Below, one piece after another: positions 31,242-45,300 of a stretch of DNA of 64,000 nucleotides. Under the pieces are notes generated by a model. That model ran no database searches and was not told the DNA's origin. It worked only from the letters and a program-made list of their open reading frames with translations. The stretch covers positions 4,820,225 to 4,884,224 of the forward strand of contig OZ005690.1 of NCBI GenBank assembly GCA_963930775.1, given 5' to 3'. The position numbers and the translations under genes are program-made. Every line of letters begins with the position of its first letter. Position 1 is the first letter of the stretch. The DNA is from Cliona cf. orientalis (lineage: Eukaryota; Porifera; Demospongiae; Clionaida; Clionaidae).

Positions 31242-34231
31242 TTATGTGGCTTTTTCAGCAACGACATTATCGAGTTTTATACTCTGTGACTCTTGATAGC
31301 TTACATATTCACTCTCCGAGTGGTACTCTTCAAGAATGTGAACATCCTCTGAGTCTACCTCAGCATTTCCTTTGTTGTTTGCATGAAATGGCTCAATCAG
31401 TTTCTTAGGGATCAAATTCCAGATAACAATTCCACAAAACTCAACTAGTGCTGCAGTTATTGACAAGCTTAGTAATATTGTCGTGCCATCCTTGTTGTCT
31501 CGAAAGTAAAGGTATCCAACAGCTAGTACTATGAAATTTACCATGAAGGAGCTCTCAAGTAATGCAACGGACATTTGCTTGTATGGTCGCACACTAATGA
31601 CGTAACAGAGAAGGAAAATCGAAATAGCAAGCAGAAGTAGTACACTAATTTCTGGTAGGGTGTACAGTGTTAGAGAGGACACTAAAAGCAGCAGACCTTG
31701 ACTAAGTAGTAGTAGTCCAAACCAGTAGTGGTGCTTATCCCGTAGTGGAGCAAAGTAAGCATCATAAAGAGGTTTGTATCGTCCGATGAATTTTAGTGGT
31801 CCAAAGTGATCTACACTCCTCAGCCACTGCATTGAGAAGAGGAGAAGTGTATAGGGTATCCAAAGTAGAATAAAGCATGCTATGGCAGCCAAAAGGAGAA
31901 AGATGTGTGGATACCGACCATACGAGTAATTTCCATTGATGGCCCATACAATATTGATAGATCCGTCAACATTTGAATCATTGTAAGTGTAGTATGTCAC
32001 CAATTGAAGGCATGCAATGATAGCACGTAAAAGTTTTGAATAAGATAAAAATAGTAACGTAGCAAGAGTAGAAATGGATCGACTCTCAAAAAGCATAGAC
32101 AATTTTGAAGAGTAGCGTAGCCCTAGAAGAAAAAGACCAGCAGTGTAGAAGGGGAACACAAACTGTAGCCATGCTTTTGAGTGAGCATTCATTCCACGAA
32201 AGAAACACGTTTCGATTCCAAAGTCTAAATTGAGCCAGGCAATGAAGGTTTTATGAACAATTAATTCTCTACCGAAATCTGATGGAAGCAGGATACTTTG
32301 ATAGGCCCAGATTAAGTTTGCGTAAAAGATTAAACCATTTATCATCCCCTGGGTGACTGTGAGGTTCAAAACAGCAACGATAAGGATAAGAAGGATTCCA
32401 GCAGCTGCAAAGAAAATAAGAAGTGCCAAGTTGTTACTATTTGGGCAATGAATGCAACGGGAGGATCCAATAGCTAGAGAATAATTTGCCTTGCAACTAC
32501 TGCATAGAATTCCAGCACGATTCAGGGCACACTGAGAATCAGGATTCCCCAGATTAACGTGCTTTCCATTAGGTTTACAATAGCTAAAAGGACAATGTGT
32601 ACTGAAAAGGAGTTCTACATTGATTGAATCCTGTGCCCAAATATTGCTCAAATTCCATTTATGATAACCATTTTCATGATTCAATTCGCAGTTGATACCA
32701 TTAGCTGTGAGTACTGGGTGACACTGACAACCAGGAGGATCTCCGAGTAGAACGAAGCCTGGGGGACAGGGAAGGAAGTCAATATTAACAAATAATGGTG
32801 TAGAATCATAACAGACATGGCTATTTTTCTTCTTTAATTTTATGCACTCAATATACTCTGCATAGCGGTCCACAGCTGATTTAATGAGATTTAGTGTTTC
32901 TTGTGTTGTTATAAAAAATATATCATCTGACTCATTTGAGTACACTGAGAAGTAGAGCACACTACATTCGGAGTTTTGTGTAATGACTTGATGCTTGATC
33001 AGAATGGCCAAAAGCCGAAGTTGAATTTTGGTACAAGAATGATGCATAAGCATTTCCAGTTGTTGTACCTAAATCTCCTCCTACCACTACTACATATAGG
33101 GAAAACTGTTCTCCAGGGCATGCTTGAAGGTTGATTATTGCTTTATTACACTGCGGTTTTTCATCTGCATCACAGATACAGACACGTGTTGCATCAGCGG
33201 AGACTGCCGATAATGAGGAATCAAAGTCAGGATCTAATGAAAAATATTCTTGAAAGACCTTTGAACTCTGCATTGTTTCCGTAGTGATTACATCATGATA
33301 TAAATTATTTTCTTGAATATTTCGATTGAAAACACATAGACAATCACTATTTAGTGAGGCACCAAAAATGTGGTCACCACCTTTAGCAGCTGAATTGTTG
33401 ATAAACTGAATGCTAAAATTATTATTGTTAAGCGGTGTAAAGTCATAGTCTAATAATTGATAGAAACACAAAAAAACATAGTTATGTGCATCGATCATCA
33501 TTTGAGGATGCACCACAAAGATTGCCCCTCCAGTATTTTCGGCATAGTTTTCCTGAAAAATCACCTTAGTCTCCCTAGCAATATTCATTACTGCTCCTAC
33601 TAGCATCAGTGCTCCACCTTGATATCCCTTATTGTTATAAAATCCGACATGCCCCACAATAGTCAGGGTACTTGAAAACAGCATAATTGCAGTGGATATG
33701 CTATCAGAGAAATTGCTATCTTTAATGGTGAGATGGACATTTGTTAATATCATTGTACTCTCATGATCAATAAAAATGCAATTTGATATCGTGATATTTG
33801 TGAGCTGTGAGTTTACTACTGATTCATCAATGTATGAATAAATCTTTAAGCCCATTAAGCTTTCTAAAAATATATTCTTAACTGTAATGGCAGTTTTAAT
33901 ATTACGCACTCTGACCAATGCAGTGTCATTATCATTACCTATGATGTGTAGAGTGTAAGGATTCACAGGACATCCAAAATTGTAGACACTGCTATCAGTG
34001 GTGTGGGATCCTTCAATCAGAATCATTGTCACAATGTATGTTATTTTCAGGAAGGCTCCAATTTTTGGTGCCATAATTGTTCAAACTGTTACATTTATAT
34101 CCTGATACTGGGCAATCCATATTTTCAGGTTCAGAGGGTCTGACGTAGTAGACAGCATCATCATCACTGTGTACACATGATAAGGCTAAAAGATTTACCG
34201 TCAACAGTTTGAAATTGATTCTCCACTCCAT
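31242..34231 (-). pseudogene. Beta-helix / multi-membrane-span protein gene, two frameshifts
   Basis: Reads leftward from 34231. A signal peptide (MEWRINFKLLTVNLLALSC) and VYYVRPS open the frame. A 4-bp difference from the paralogue at 60187 (aacatacattgtgac versus aacactgtgac) shifts it near 34040. The second frame (to 32962) holds repeats such as NITISNCIF, LTIKDSNFSD and NKGYQGGAL, typical of right-handed beta-helix (pectin-lyase-like) domains. A second shift near 32970 leads to the third frame, ending at 31242, with CPPGFVLLGDPPGCQC, CALNRAGILCSSC and about eight or nine hydrophobic spans. This layout recurs in an uncharacterised family that I associate with sponges and cnidarians. Function unknown. 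Either a recent pseudogene or two base-calling errors. Confidence 0.8.
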
Positions 34232-36092
34232 GCTACTTATAATTAGCTAGTTATCACAGCCACTTTAATCACTAGCTAAGATTTATTATGTCTTGTCTTT
34301 TCTAGGATCCTCTGGTAGCTATATCGCCCTCGTAAGGTTTATAAGACGAAGGTTACATTAAATACTTTTGAGAATCAAACTTACTTTCATAGTGAACGGT
34401 TCATCAGTTTTTGGGACATAGCTTAGCCTAGCTACTGTGTCTGACATTCCCAAATAAAAACATACATTCAAGGCAATAAGTGTTGATATCAATATTTCAT
34501 AATGTAGTCTTCTACTTGGAGAAATGCAGTTGAATCCACACGAAATCCCTAACGTCTAGCTGCTATTGTATGATACATAGCCATTATATTATGTATTTGC
34601 GTATCCACAACTGACTTGATAACAAGAAAACTCATATCTAACCAAAATGAAATCAATAGCAAGCAGACACTATTAGCTATATAGCTATTATGTAGTAAAC
34701 CAATCTTGGAAGTGCATCAAAGCTTAAGACCCCAAAGGAGGAAAGGCGTGTAGCTGCCTTAATGTCCTGTAGCTAGGTACAGGACAATGTCATAGTAATA
34801 GATGCTCTCCGGGTTGCACTATGCATAATTTAAAATTAGTTGAGGTTTTGTACCTATAACCATAATTATTAAGGGAAGTGAACCAGATATGAAACATGTA
34901 CCAGTTATGAAACAAAGAGCTAATTAGATCTAGTTTCACCTAAAAGTCAGTTTATAACTCACTGTTTCATAACTGGTTCATTTACCTTATTATGTATTTT
35001 ACCAGGTACCAAAATTTAATCATTATGCTCAGCCTATAGCTATATACTTCTTTAGGACTAGGAGTCTATAGCAAAGTATCATACCATAAGAGTATTGAAT
35101 GACCTTTACTATATCACAGGCTACCCACAGCTCAAGGGCATAGACACAATTTTCAATGTGGGGGGGGGGGGGGGGGGGGGGGGGGCTTTGTTACAACTGC
35201 GCTCGAAGCGCGCGAAAATTTTTGATCCTATTGTATCCAGAATCATTAAAATCAGCTATTTCCAGCAATTATTTCCCAAATTTGTTGCACATTTTTGGCT
35301 ATCCAACCATGATTACATACAGTGAATACAACTAGAATTTTATGTAACTTTAACAATTCCATTATAGTAAATATATTATTGCTCAAAAAGTGGGGGGGCT
35401 AAAGCCCCCCCAAGCCCCCACCTGTCTACACCCTTGCCTGAGCTGTTGCCACAAAAAATTTGTTTACACAGAGTTTGTAGCCATACAAGTGAAAGGGTGC
35501 AAAGGTTGATGCATACTAACCAAAGGTAGACACATCAAAGAAATACAGGGGCAGCCTTAATTTGAAGTTCCTTGTGTCTACACAGTCAAACATAAAAATC
35601 CTTTTTCTTAAGGCTTTGGTGAATGTACATGAAATTTACTACTGTGTGATGTAACGTCAACACAGAGGATCACTAGGCATCTAATAAAGGCTCCACCACA
35701 CACCACACCCTGACCGGCAGATATGGGACGTTTGAATGAAATCTTGAGTAGCATCTGATATTAAATAGACGCATTCGAGAGATGTGGCTCTTTTGGCTTA
35801 TAATACGTACACATGTAGCTACTTAGAAAAACTATGCGTCCTCGTGTGTCTAATTATAGTTATAGCTATAGATTTAAGCATCTGTGTCGAGCATAAGTGA
35901 AGCTCTTTTATCTACATTGCAAATAATCTCATTACAAACTTAATATGCTGTTAGTATTCACTAGAATTAAGGGAGGGGTGGTGGTGGGGTGATAGTTTCA
36001 ACAGGGAATGGCATAGCTAGCTATAGAGAGTATCCAACAGACTCAATGAACACAACATCAAAGGAAGCTTCATATGGCTATTAGTACAGTAA
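34232..36092. other. Intergenic region between unit 2 and receptor gene 3
   Basis: Upstream flank of the minus-strand gene (its left part resembles 60188-60500), then AT-rich sequence, a dispersed element at 35133-35432, and low-complexity DNA up to the conserved promoter region. No coding region supported. Confidence 0.65.
35133..35432. mobile_element. Dispersed inverted-repeat element with G26 run
   Basis: The left tip CAAGGGCATAGACA and the right tip (inverted) CAAGGGTGTAGACAGG bracket a body nearly identical to 58509-58793 (gcgcgcgaaaatttttgatc, tttggctatccaac). G26 at 35160-35185. Probably a hAT-like MITE; the duplication is unclear. Confidence 0.65.
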
Positions 36093-36364
36093 TTAGCTAA
36101 TTGGTAGACTAAGTGCTGTTACCATAGAAATTTGTTTGATCATGAAGCAGATTGTAGCCATAGATATGACTCAGGGTAATGGTTCAAGGTTGAGACACAA
36201 TATCAAAGAAATGTGGGGGCGGTCTTAATTAAGTTGTTAATATGCAGCCCTAGGCTATGTCAACAAGTTTTTTTTTCTTGCATTCAACCACTTGGCAAAC
36301 ATAAAACTACCCTCTCCATGCCAAAGGACATCAGCTCAGAGGGTTAATAGCAACCTTGATAATC
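36093..36364 (+). promoter_or_regulatory. Conserved upstream region of receptor gene 3
   Basis: Paralogue of 9331-9592, aligned right up to the ATG with small indels. Likely contains the transcription start and leader. Confidence 0.5.
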
Positions 36365-39300
36365 ATGGCTATTCTAGAGCTTAAGTTCATCTATCTTCTC
36401 TTGCTGTCAATCATCACATGCTGTGGTGAGTTTCTTGCATGGGTGGAATGGATGCATACTTATAGCTTGGTAACTACTTTGTATCGGGCCAAGGCTGATC
36501 TACAAGCTTAGTTTGATGTGGCCAACTCTTAATACTGGAGTAGACTAGGGAATTAATCCAGTAGCTACTGTATGCATGATAATTATTCGCCCCCCTGTGT
36601 AGCTAGCTACAAAAATTCATTGAGGTCTTGCAGTGGCTGTCGTGAAGTAATAAATTCACATACTATGCTCTACTGCCATAAATCTGATTAATACGATTTA
36701 TAATAATATTATTATAGATGTGCAGGGTATCATCATTGGTGATGCTTGGCTCAGTGCTCTTGCAATTGATACTGATGACATCATTTTGCCTGGCGATCAG
36801 GGAGTAGGGGCCGTGGAAGTGTTCGTGGATCAGTACAATGCCTGGCTTCCAGTATGCTACACCACTTCCTGGGACAACAGTGCCGAGTCTAAAGTTATCT
36901 GCAGGCAACTGGGATTTAATACAACACATGATCCAGGTATCACAGTCTTGCTTGTAGTGTAGCTAGTAGCTATTCCAAATGCTCAGATTTTTTTGCTTGA
37001 TTGTGCAAACTAGTTTCAATCCTGATTCTTATGGTTGAGGTGTCGATAGCTTCCTCCCAATGAGGCCTATTCAGCAATATATTTTGTTGAATGGTTCAAG
37101 TAGCTGTATACACCTTGCATGAATTACTTGGTGTATACAGCTACTGTTTTCTCACTGCATGGAACCAATGATTATAAGGTACCCTCCTATAGCCACAGAT
37201 AGAGCTCTGCAGCTGTTCAACCGTCTTTCATTGGATTTCATCTTTGAGTGTTCTGGATCGGAGTCTGAGCTCAATGACTGTTCCTATCAGTTTCTCTACG
37301 AGCACATGTCCTGCTACCCTATCCTGATCTCCTGCGCTCCCTGTGAGCTATCAAAATAATATAGCTACATTAGTTACATTCTGCCTTGATATGCTAACGT
37401 TTTAACCTTCTAAATTACCTGCAGGTAGAGAAGGTAGTATACGGCTCTATAATACTACACCTCAAGGAGAGGGAATTGTTGAGAACTGTAGAGGTGGATT
37501 CTGGTGGGCTGTTTGTGATATCAATTGGAACTACCTCAACAGCTTCGTTGTGTGTCGACAGCTGGGATTACCAGCTACAGGTATGGAAGTTATGTAAACT
37601 TTGCCTTAAATTTTTAATGTAATTCACGTGCAGCTGCTGGTACTGTACCACCACGTTCGTTCAGTGTGTACCACCCATTTCCACTTGGTGTTTTTTTTAA
37701 CTGCGTTGGAAACGAGTCTTCACTAACTGACTGTCGTGCTGCTGGAACACTACAGTGCACCTTTAGCAACATTGCTAGAGTTCAGTGTGCAGGAGAAATG
37801 GTTACAGGTATAGTAAAACATTGAACCACCATTGCAGATTAATAATATCCTAATTAAGAGTTGTCCAAGCATGACATTAACATTACTGTACCCTCACGAA
37901 AGAGGGCCCATGGGTGGTGCTTCTTACATTGGGCCAAGATTGAGGGATGGGCTGATATTCGAGGCATCAGTATCGCGTTTATAAACGAAAGAGCGCCCAG
38001 GTAAGTTACCCACGTTAGCTTCAATATTTGTTGATTCAGTCTTATTCAAGCACGGTTACCGGCTAATCCAGAGCAAGGGCAACTGCGATACTTCACCATG
38101 TGTCGTTGAGTGCAGCCGTATTAAGTGGGCATGGCTACAATCGCTATATAGATCGTTTATTTGTGCTGAAACGTGGCATAGAGCTAGCTAGGCTTAGTTT
38201 TACGGCTGTTTAGCACGTTAATTATCCATCTTACATAGACTATTCAAAGTTCAGTCCTCATTAACCAGCCATTTGAGCTGCGTTTTCAAGTGCAGCTACA
38301 CATGGGCGCATATTTGAGTATAAACATTACACCTTAGCAGGAAATTGAGCCCAAAGTGGGGGGTGAGCTGACATTCCATAGTGGGCCTTCTTTCACGAGG
38401 GTACAGTATATACACCCAGGATTCTCCCCTGGAAGAAAATTAAAGACTACTGGGCGGATGTTGGTTGGGTGGAGTTTTAGTCTAGGGTCAACGGCAGAAT
38501 TCTCATTTCTTTGTGTTTACAGGAATCTCCTGTGCTGATGGTGATATTCGCCTTATTGGTGGACATCAATCCGAGAAATTCAACGAGGGAAGAGTGGAGA
38601 TCTGCAGCAATGGAGTATGGGGGACCATCTATGATGACGGGAGCTGGGATAGTCTCGATGCTATTGTTGTCTGTAGACAATTTGGATACAACAGTAATCT
38701 AGCTATAACTAAAATTATTGTGAACGTTGAACCATTGCACTCTTGCATGTATAGCCAGGTGTATATGAACTGTTGATTTTAGCTGAGCTAAATAATCAGT
38801 GTGGGAATATGTTGTAGGGTGATCCTCTCTGTGCTTGGACAGGATTAGTTGGAGAAGCCCCAGTAAGAATGCAGTAGGATCCTTGATTGCAATCAGGAGT
38901 AGATTAGATAGAAGTGTTGAACTACAGTACAAGCGTAGTAACAACATTCCAGTAGGATGACCACTATCAACATCTTGTACTTTAAATGGGTGTTAGCTAT
39001 GTAAATCTAGACTGCAGTTGCATGTGCAACTGTATATAATAGTTATCTGCCAGTAATTGGGGTGCATGAGATGCATGGTCGAATGCACCCCAATTACTGG
39101 CAGATAACTATTTTGTTGGTAGTTGACCTCTGTTCATCATTGGCCTACTTTATGATGACCCAACCCCTTCCCATAGCCGGAAAATTGCCTATAAAAACTT
39201 TGGTTGCTAAGCAACTACCAACAAAGTATAGTATAGCCTCATACCCTTTCTTGAGCCTGGGTGTGAGGCTACTGTATAGTGCAGCTGGTACCATGGAGGC

Positions 39301-42300
39301 CTGGGTGGGACACACCCGCTGTACTCACATACATGAAGTCAACATCGTGTAACCATGTTACTAATGTGCTACTGCAACTATGCAGCTAGCTATATATAAT
39401 GAATGTACTTGAGTGCAGAACCCTCACCGCTACATGCATGCATGACTCATGCGTATGTACAGCATAGCTCACCGTGTATGCTTGTTCAATGTCAGGAATA
39501 TTGAACTACATACCCTGCACCTGAACATGGTTATGGTACTGTTCGAGTCTCTTCAAAGTCAGTGCATGATCTAGGAGTAGGGAAAAGGCACCTGGCTATG
39601 TCACTATACGAACTGAAAGCTTCTGTGATAACCTAAACTGAATTATGCACTTGAGAGCCACTGCCTGTTTGCACTGTCACTGCACTGACAACTGACCAGA
39701 TTTGTAATCAGTCATGTAGCTGAGGTAAGAGCCATGTAAACACAGATGGGCAACAGCTGCACACTACTACACCACTGGGCAGGACTTACATGACCACTAT
39801 TCCTTTGTGTCCGGTATACCTCGAATGCGTACTTTCTCTCAGACGATCCTTACCATTTTGCATAGGAGGGTTGCGACGGACGGACAGACGGACGGACGGA
39901 TGGACTGACAGATAAAAATCGCCAAAGTAACCCTCCGCCTACGCTTTGCGGCGAGGGTTAATAATACAGTGTTTCCTCTAGGACAAACAGGGTGGTTGAG
40001 TGTTAACATTACTATCATTGAATATTATTATGGGATATAATTATATTGGCCATGAAGAGGGAATAATTTGCTTTACAGGCTTATGCAATGTGCACTTGGA
40101 TAGTCACTGTGTATGCACAATCTACTATGTGTGCATGTGCTGTGTACATTAGTACAACCACATTTCAACCATTAGAAGCTGATTGTGGGAAGCCAAAGAT
40201 ACCCACAACACTTGGGCTACTACTGTACTGCAAACCACTGTTGCATGCAGCAGCTGTCAGCATTTTTGCAAACCAGCCACACATAAACAGAACGGGGTGC
40301 CCCTTTTCAAGTAGCTATAGTAGTGGAAACACTGATAATATCATGCATGGTACCATTAACAATAATATTTTAAAGTGGGCAAATACTAGCTAGCATACAC
40401 TTTTGATGATAATATTATGTGGCTTGCATTAAAAACTTTTGATTACTCTTTCTGTTGTTATCATATACCTTCATGAGTTCTTGATGAACCAAGAATAATA
40501 AGTGGCTTTTTTTCAGTCTAGCAGTATTTGACTGACTCATCATTGATGATAGCAAACCATTCACAACTCTTCTTGCCTTTCTTTGCATGTACTAGAATAA
40601 TTATATATTATCTGCTGATCTATATACTATGTATAGCACACATATACATTTGAAATATTACTGGCAAGGTGCTAGCCGCAGTAGTACATGAGGTTTTTGT
40701 ATGATATTATTGTGTCCATTATTGCACTAAGGAGATAATTATCTGTGAAAGATATACCGTATAGCGGGAAATTTTCGAGGGTATTAATTTTCGCTGTTTT
40801 CGCGGATCAGGGTGAATCCGCGAAATTTTATACCTCGAAAATTTCCCGCTATACTGTATGACTTGACGACCCGTTCCTACACTGACGTAGCTCGAGCATG
40901 CGCAGTACCACCAGCACATGATATCAGTAGAATGGGTGTGGTCGATATAAACCACAAGGTATGCTGAACAGAATATGCACTATTTGTAGCGTTAGCAAGC
41001 CATTTTCGAAGAAAGAGCGAACATATAGCTGACACTTTTCTTGGGACGTGTCCAACTATTGTTGAAGACTCGGATTTTGTGACAGCTACAGCGTAGGGGT
41101 CACGTAGTCTCGCACAGACAGACTCTTACACCTCGGAGTGAGAGTCTGGCTGCGCGAGACTAGGGGTCACGGACGTTGCCGGGCTCTCGGATACACGTCA
41201 GATTTTCTCCAACTTTAGCCTCCCAAATGCTTTGATACTCGTGGTAGCGCTAGTCACGGATCATCGCCTCCACAACACAACTTCGTAGTTCAGACATAGT
41301 TAGCTCGTGTTGAAAGGGAAGGAGCGTGGTTTTTAGTGCATCCAATTTGGGGGTGTGGCTTTGTCTCAGGGCTGATCCTCGAAAATTAAAACGCGAAAAA
41401 GTTCAAAATCCCACATCCGCGAAAATTGCTACCCTCGAAAATTTCCCGCTATACGGTACACACATGTCAAAGTTAATTGTACCAACCTATTGTATGATGC
41501 CTCTTTATTTCCCGATAGTGGCCATACCCTATTGTGGTGGATTACTTGGAAGTGGATCAGGACCAATTCTCTATGCTTATCTTAACTGTATTGGGAACGA
41601 GACTTTGCTGTCACAATGTAGAACTTTTCGATCTCTCACCCTTGGAACTGCACATTTCAGTGATGCTGGAGTTAGGTGCTTAAATGAAAGTAAGTCTATC
41701 CATTTCAGTCATACTATATGATGGGCTAAAATTGGTGGCTAAAAGAAAGGTGCATGCATGGTTGAAAGAGGCGCTCATATATTTTGTATATACTTGGATC
41801 TTGACTTTCCTGTGTGGTTGAAATAAGCTAGTGGTTGCCTCATATGCTGACCACTATGCTAAGGTTCCAATATTACATTAATCTAATAATATTCGTTACT
41901 ATCATGAAGACAGCATCTAAAATCACTAAGACCATTCTCCAGTAGAGCATCCATGGTCAAAATTCATAAAGTAACAAAACAGATCTACCCTAGCTTACAA
42001 TGATTTAATCAGTATGAGGTAGAGCATTGGTGCCATAGTAGCAATACAAAGTACCTTCGGCACAGTTAGAGTGGGTGGAAATCATCTAAGGTAGACAATG
42101 TCATAATAATATTGTTATAATCTTATAGCAATTCTTCACTGACAGGTCGCTCCAACTGCTCTGATGGCGATATACGTCTAGTGAATGGTACAACAATGTT
42201 TGAAGGTCGAGTGGAGCTCTGCTATCGTGGAATGTGGGGATTGGTTTGTGACAACACCTGGGATAGTAAGGATGCAGCTGCTATGTGTCGACTATTAGGA

Positions 42301-45300
42301 TTTCAACAAGATGGTATGATCATCTCTACTATAATATTTAGCAGAGATAGTGGGCATTTTGAGTTTTTAGAGGGAGGGGAGATGACAGCCATATTGGACC
42401 ATTATTATCCATGAGAAAATGTGCTGGATGTCAATCTAAGATACGGGCCAAAATAGTCGCCTATGGTGATAACTTTCACTTTTTGGTATAGATTGATAGA
42501 GGAATCATTCCTATATACGAAAATCTGCTTTGTAGCTTAAGGTAAGGTGGGGCTATTCCGATTGTGGGATAATAGCGAAAAATTGCATTTCAAACGGCTA
42601 TTTTTCATATAAAACAGGGAATAGTCAAACCTTTGCTGCAGCATAGGATAGGTTAGCCTTTGGACATACTGAGCACCGATTATGATTTCTGAGCTAGCTG
42701 GATGTTTCATGGCTGACTCGGTTTTATGAAACGACTAGACATGTGAAGCATGAATAAATTTTCACAATGCTGAATTACGTATTTACCATAAATGGTAAGT
42801 ATACAAACTTCGGTGTGCAATTGCACAATCAGGGACTATACATTTTCTAATGTATACTCCCTGGTGCAACACATGTAGCAATGTTCATTTGCAATACTTT
42901 GCACATAATATTATTATTATGCATGTACATAGTAATTAAGGGAGAATATTGCAGTATAATGGTCAGAGCTGTTATTAAAATTTTATGATTTATAGTTCCA
43001 GTATCTTCCAAATATTGAAAATGAAAGATGAATAAGGAAGAGCACAGTTCAGTTACAATTATACACATTTTTGCAGGTGCAGTGGCAGTTACTGATTCTT
43101 ATTTTGGCAGTGGAGAGGGACCGTATGTTTCGAGGAGCACTCATTGCAACGAACATACTAGACATTTAGCTTACTATGGTCGAACTGGTATTTATGATTA
43201 CACCGCTGAATGCTCACCTGGACATGATGCTGGAGTTATATGCAAGGGTATGTGATCAATACTTGACTAGCAACAAAATAATAATGTTGCTATAATAGAA
43301 TTAAAGGGAGATTATCTCTCATTATGGAATTGATTGGCCGCCCCCTAGAAATTGGCTTTAATTAACTATATTAGTATGGGGTTACCCCTTGAGTTTATAC
43401 TTTTATTCTTCTATTCTTCTATTTGCCCCCTCTTGAACTTTGCTACTAACTACATGTGACCATCCACGAGCAAACTATGCATAATACGCTGGATATCAAT
43501 CAGAAATGCAGACCAAAATAGTCGCCTGTGGTGATGATTATTGATTTTCACTTTTTGATGTAGATCGATCAAGGGATCATTCCTCTACACAAAAATCTGC
43601 TTTGTAGCTTCTAGAATGCTATACTTACCGTGTTATGGCAAAGAAGTCAGGCGAGTAGCCGCTACATAGAGCAGTGGCATCAGAAGCGGTACGGTTGCTA
43701 CGGCTCGGGCCATACTACCTTTTCTGATGGTTCACCTATAGAGTACTGAGATACGACCTAAGGTGTGCGTGTGCGCATTGTGTTGAAAACCTGAATGACC
43801 CACCACCAAGTTCATGTTAACACACTTTATTTCCATAGCTGCTATCGACCATGCATGAAAATAATATATATACAACGAAAATTTCCAGCATACACACAGT
43901 TGTACTAGCCTCGTTCCCAGCACTGGCGTAAGAAGCAGGGGGGCTGGGGGGCTGTAGCCCCCCCCATCTTATCAGCCTGGCAAGTGGGCCTAAACCTAGG
44001 AAGATATTTATTCTAGCCTTGACATCTTCAGATTTATGACGTATAGCTAGTCTACTTTACAGCCAAATTAGCATAATAATGGGAATGGTTCGAAGGCGTA
44101 TCATGTGATTTTTTCGTGCACTTTGCATGCAATTTTATTTACAGCCCCCCTGTTCATAAACATCTACTTACGCCACTGGTTCCCAGGCCCTTTGAGGCCT
44201 CCATACGAGCATGGATATCTATGGCATGAGGCTATAGTTATACGAGTAGTAAATTACCATGACGACCATTACCAATAATAAATGTTCATCATGTAGTCTA
44301 CGTATGCGCAACATGTACCAATGAAGCTGTCACGCCCCCTTGCTGGCCAGCCTTTCCACCTTTAAATTGCTTCCTATGCCCCTATAGAGTGGCCATGATA
44401 CGGAGCCCTTGCAATGATAAGCATGCCAGCTTCACACAAAAAGGCTCTTTCTTCAATTCTGTGTACTAACGATCTTTAGAAACGTTTGTCTTATTGTTCT
44501 TTTCCATCAAAGCATTGGCTGCTACTCTTGTTTGAGCATTTTGGTAGCCAGCTAGCTCATTGACTTGGTGGGTGGGGTCAATATTTACCATAAATGGTGA
44601 GTATATGGACTTCCGGACTTGCAATTTTTAGTATGGGCGATCTGGGTATATTTTTGCTCATATCTCCACGACTACACGGACTAGAGACTTCAAATTTGTT
44701 AGAGCAATAGTTCAAAGGTTGTAGTTAGTAACGGTGGCAAAAAAATTTTTTAGCATATTATCCATTGTTTTCACATGGTATGTTAGCACTGCACCCTCTT
44801 GAGAGCAAAATCCTGAAATAAACCCGTCCTTCATGGTGACATGAATATGTGATGTTTGTAGTATTGTTTTATGTCATTGAATTTTTATAAGGCTGTGCAT
44901 TGCTTTTAGGTTATTCTAATTAGGTAGCTAGTATTATATTATTAGCTTGCAGCCATGGTGAAGTGCGCTTGATAGCATACAAACCTATTGAAGTGTGTAT
45001 CAATGGCACTTGGACAGGAATATGCAGCAATGCTATCAATGCCTCTGCTGTAGCCAAGGTATTATGCAAGCAGCTAACTGGAGCTGAAAAATCATGTAAG
45101 TTAATTCTTCACCCCTGAAATTTGATGCAGAAGGTCGGTCTAAACCCATTTCCTGCATGTATGATTCCCCTAATTATTTATTGAGGGTTAATATGCTTAA
45201 TAATTATTATTGGGATATCAAATATTATGAAGTAGTCTAATACCCAGCCTCCATTCTGTATAATTTCAGTATCACTAATTAGCTTTGTTAATGGTGTCAT

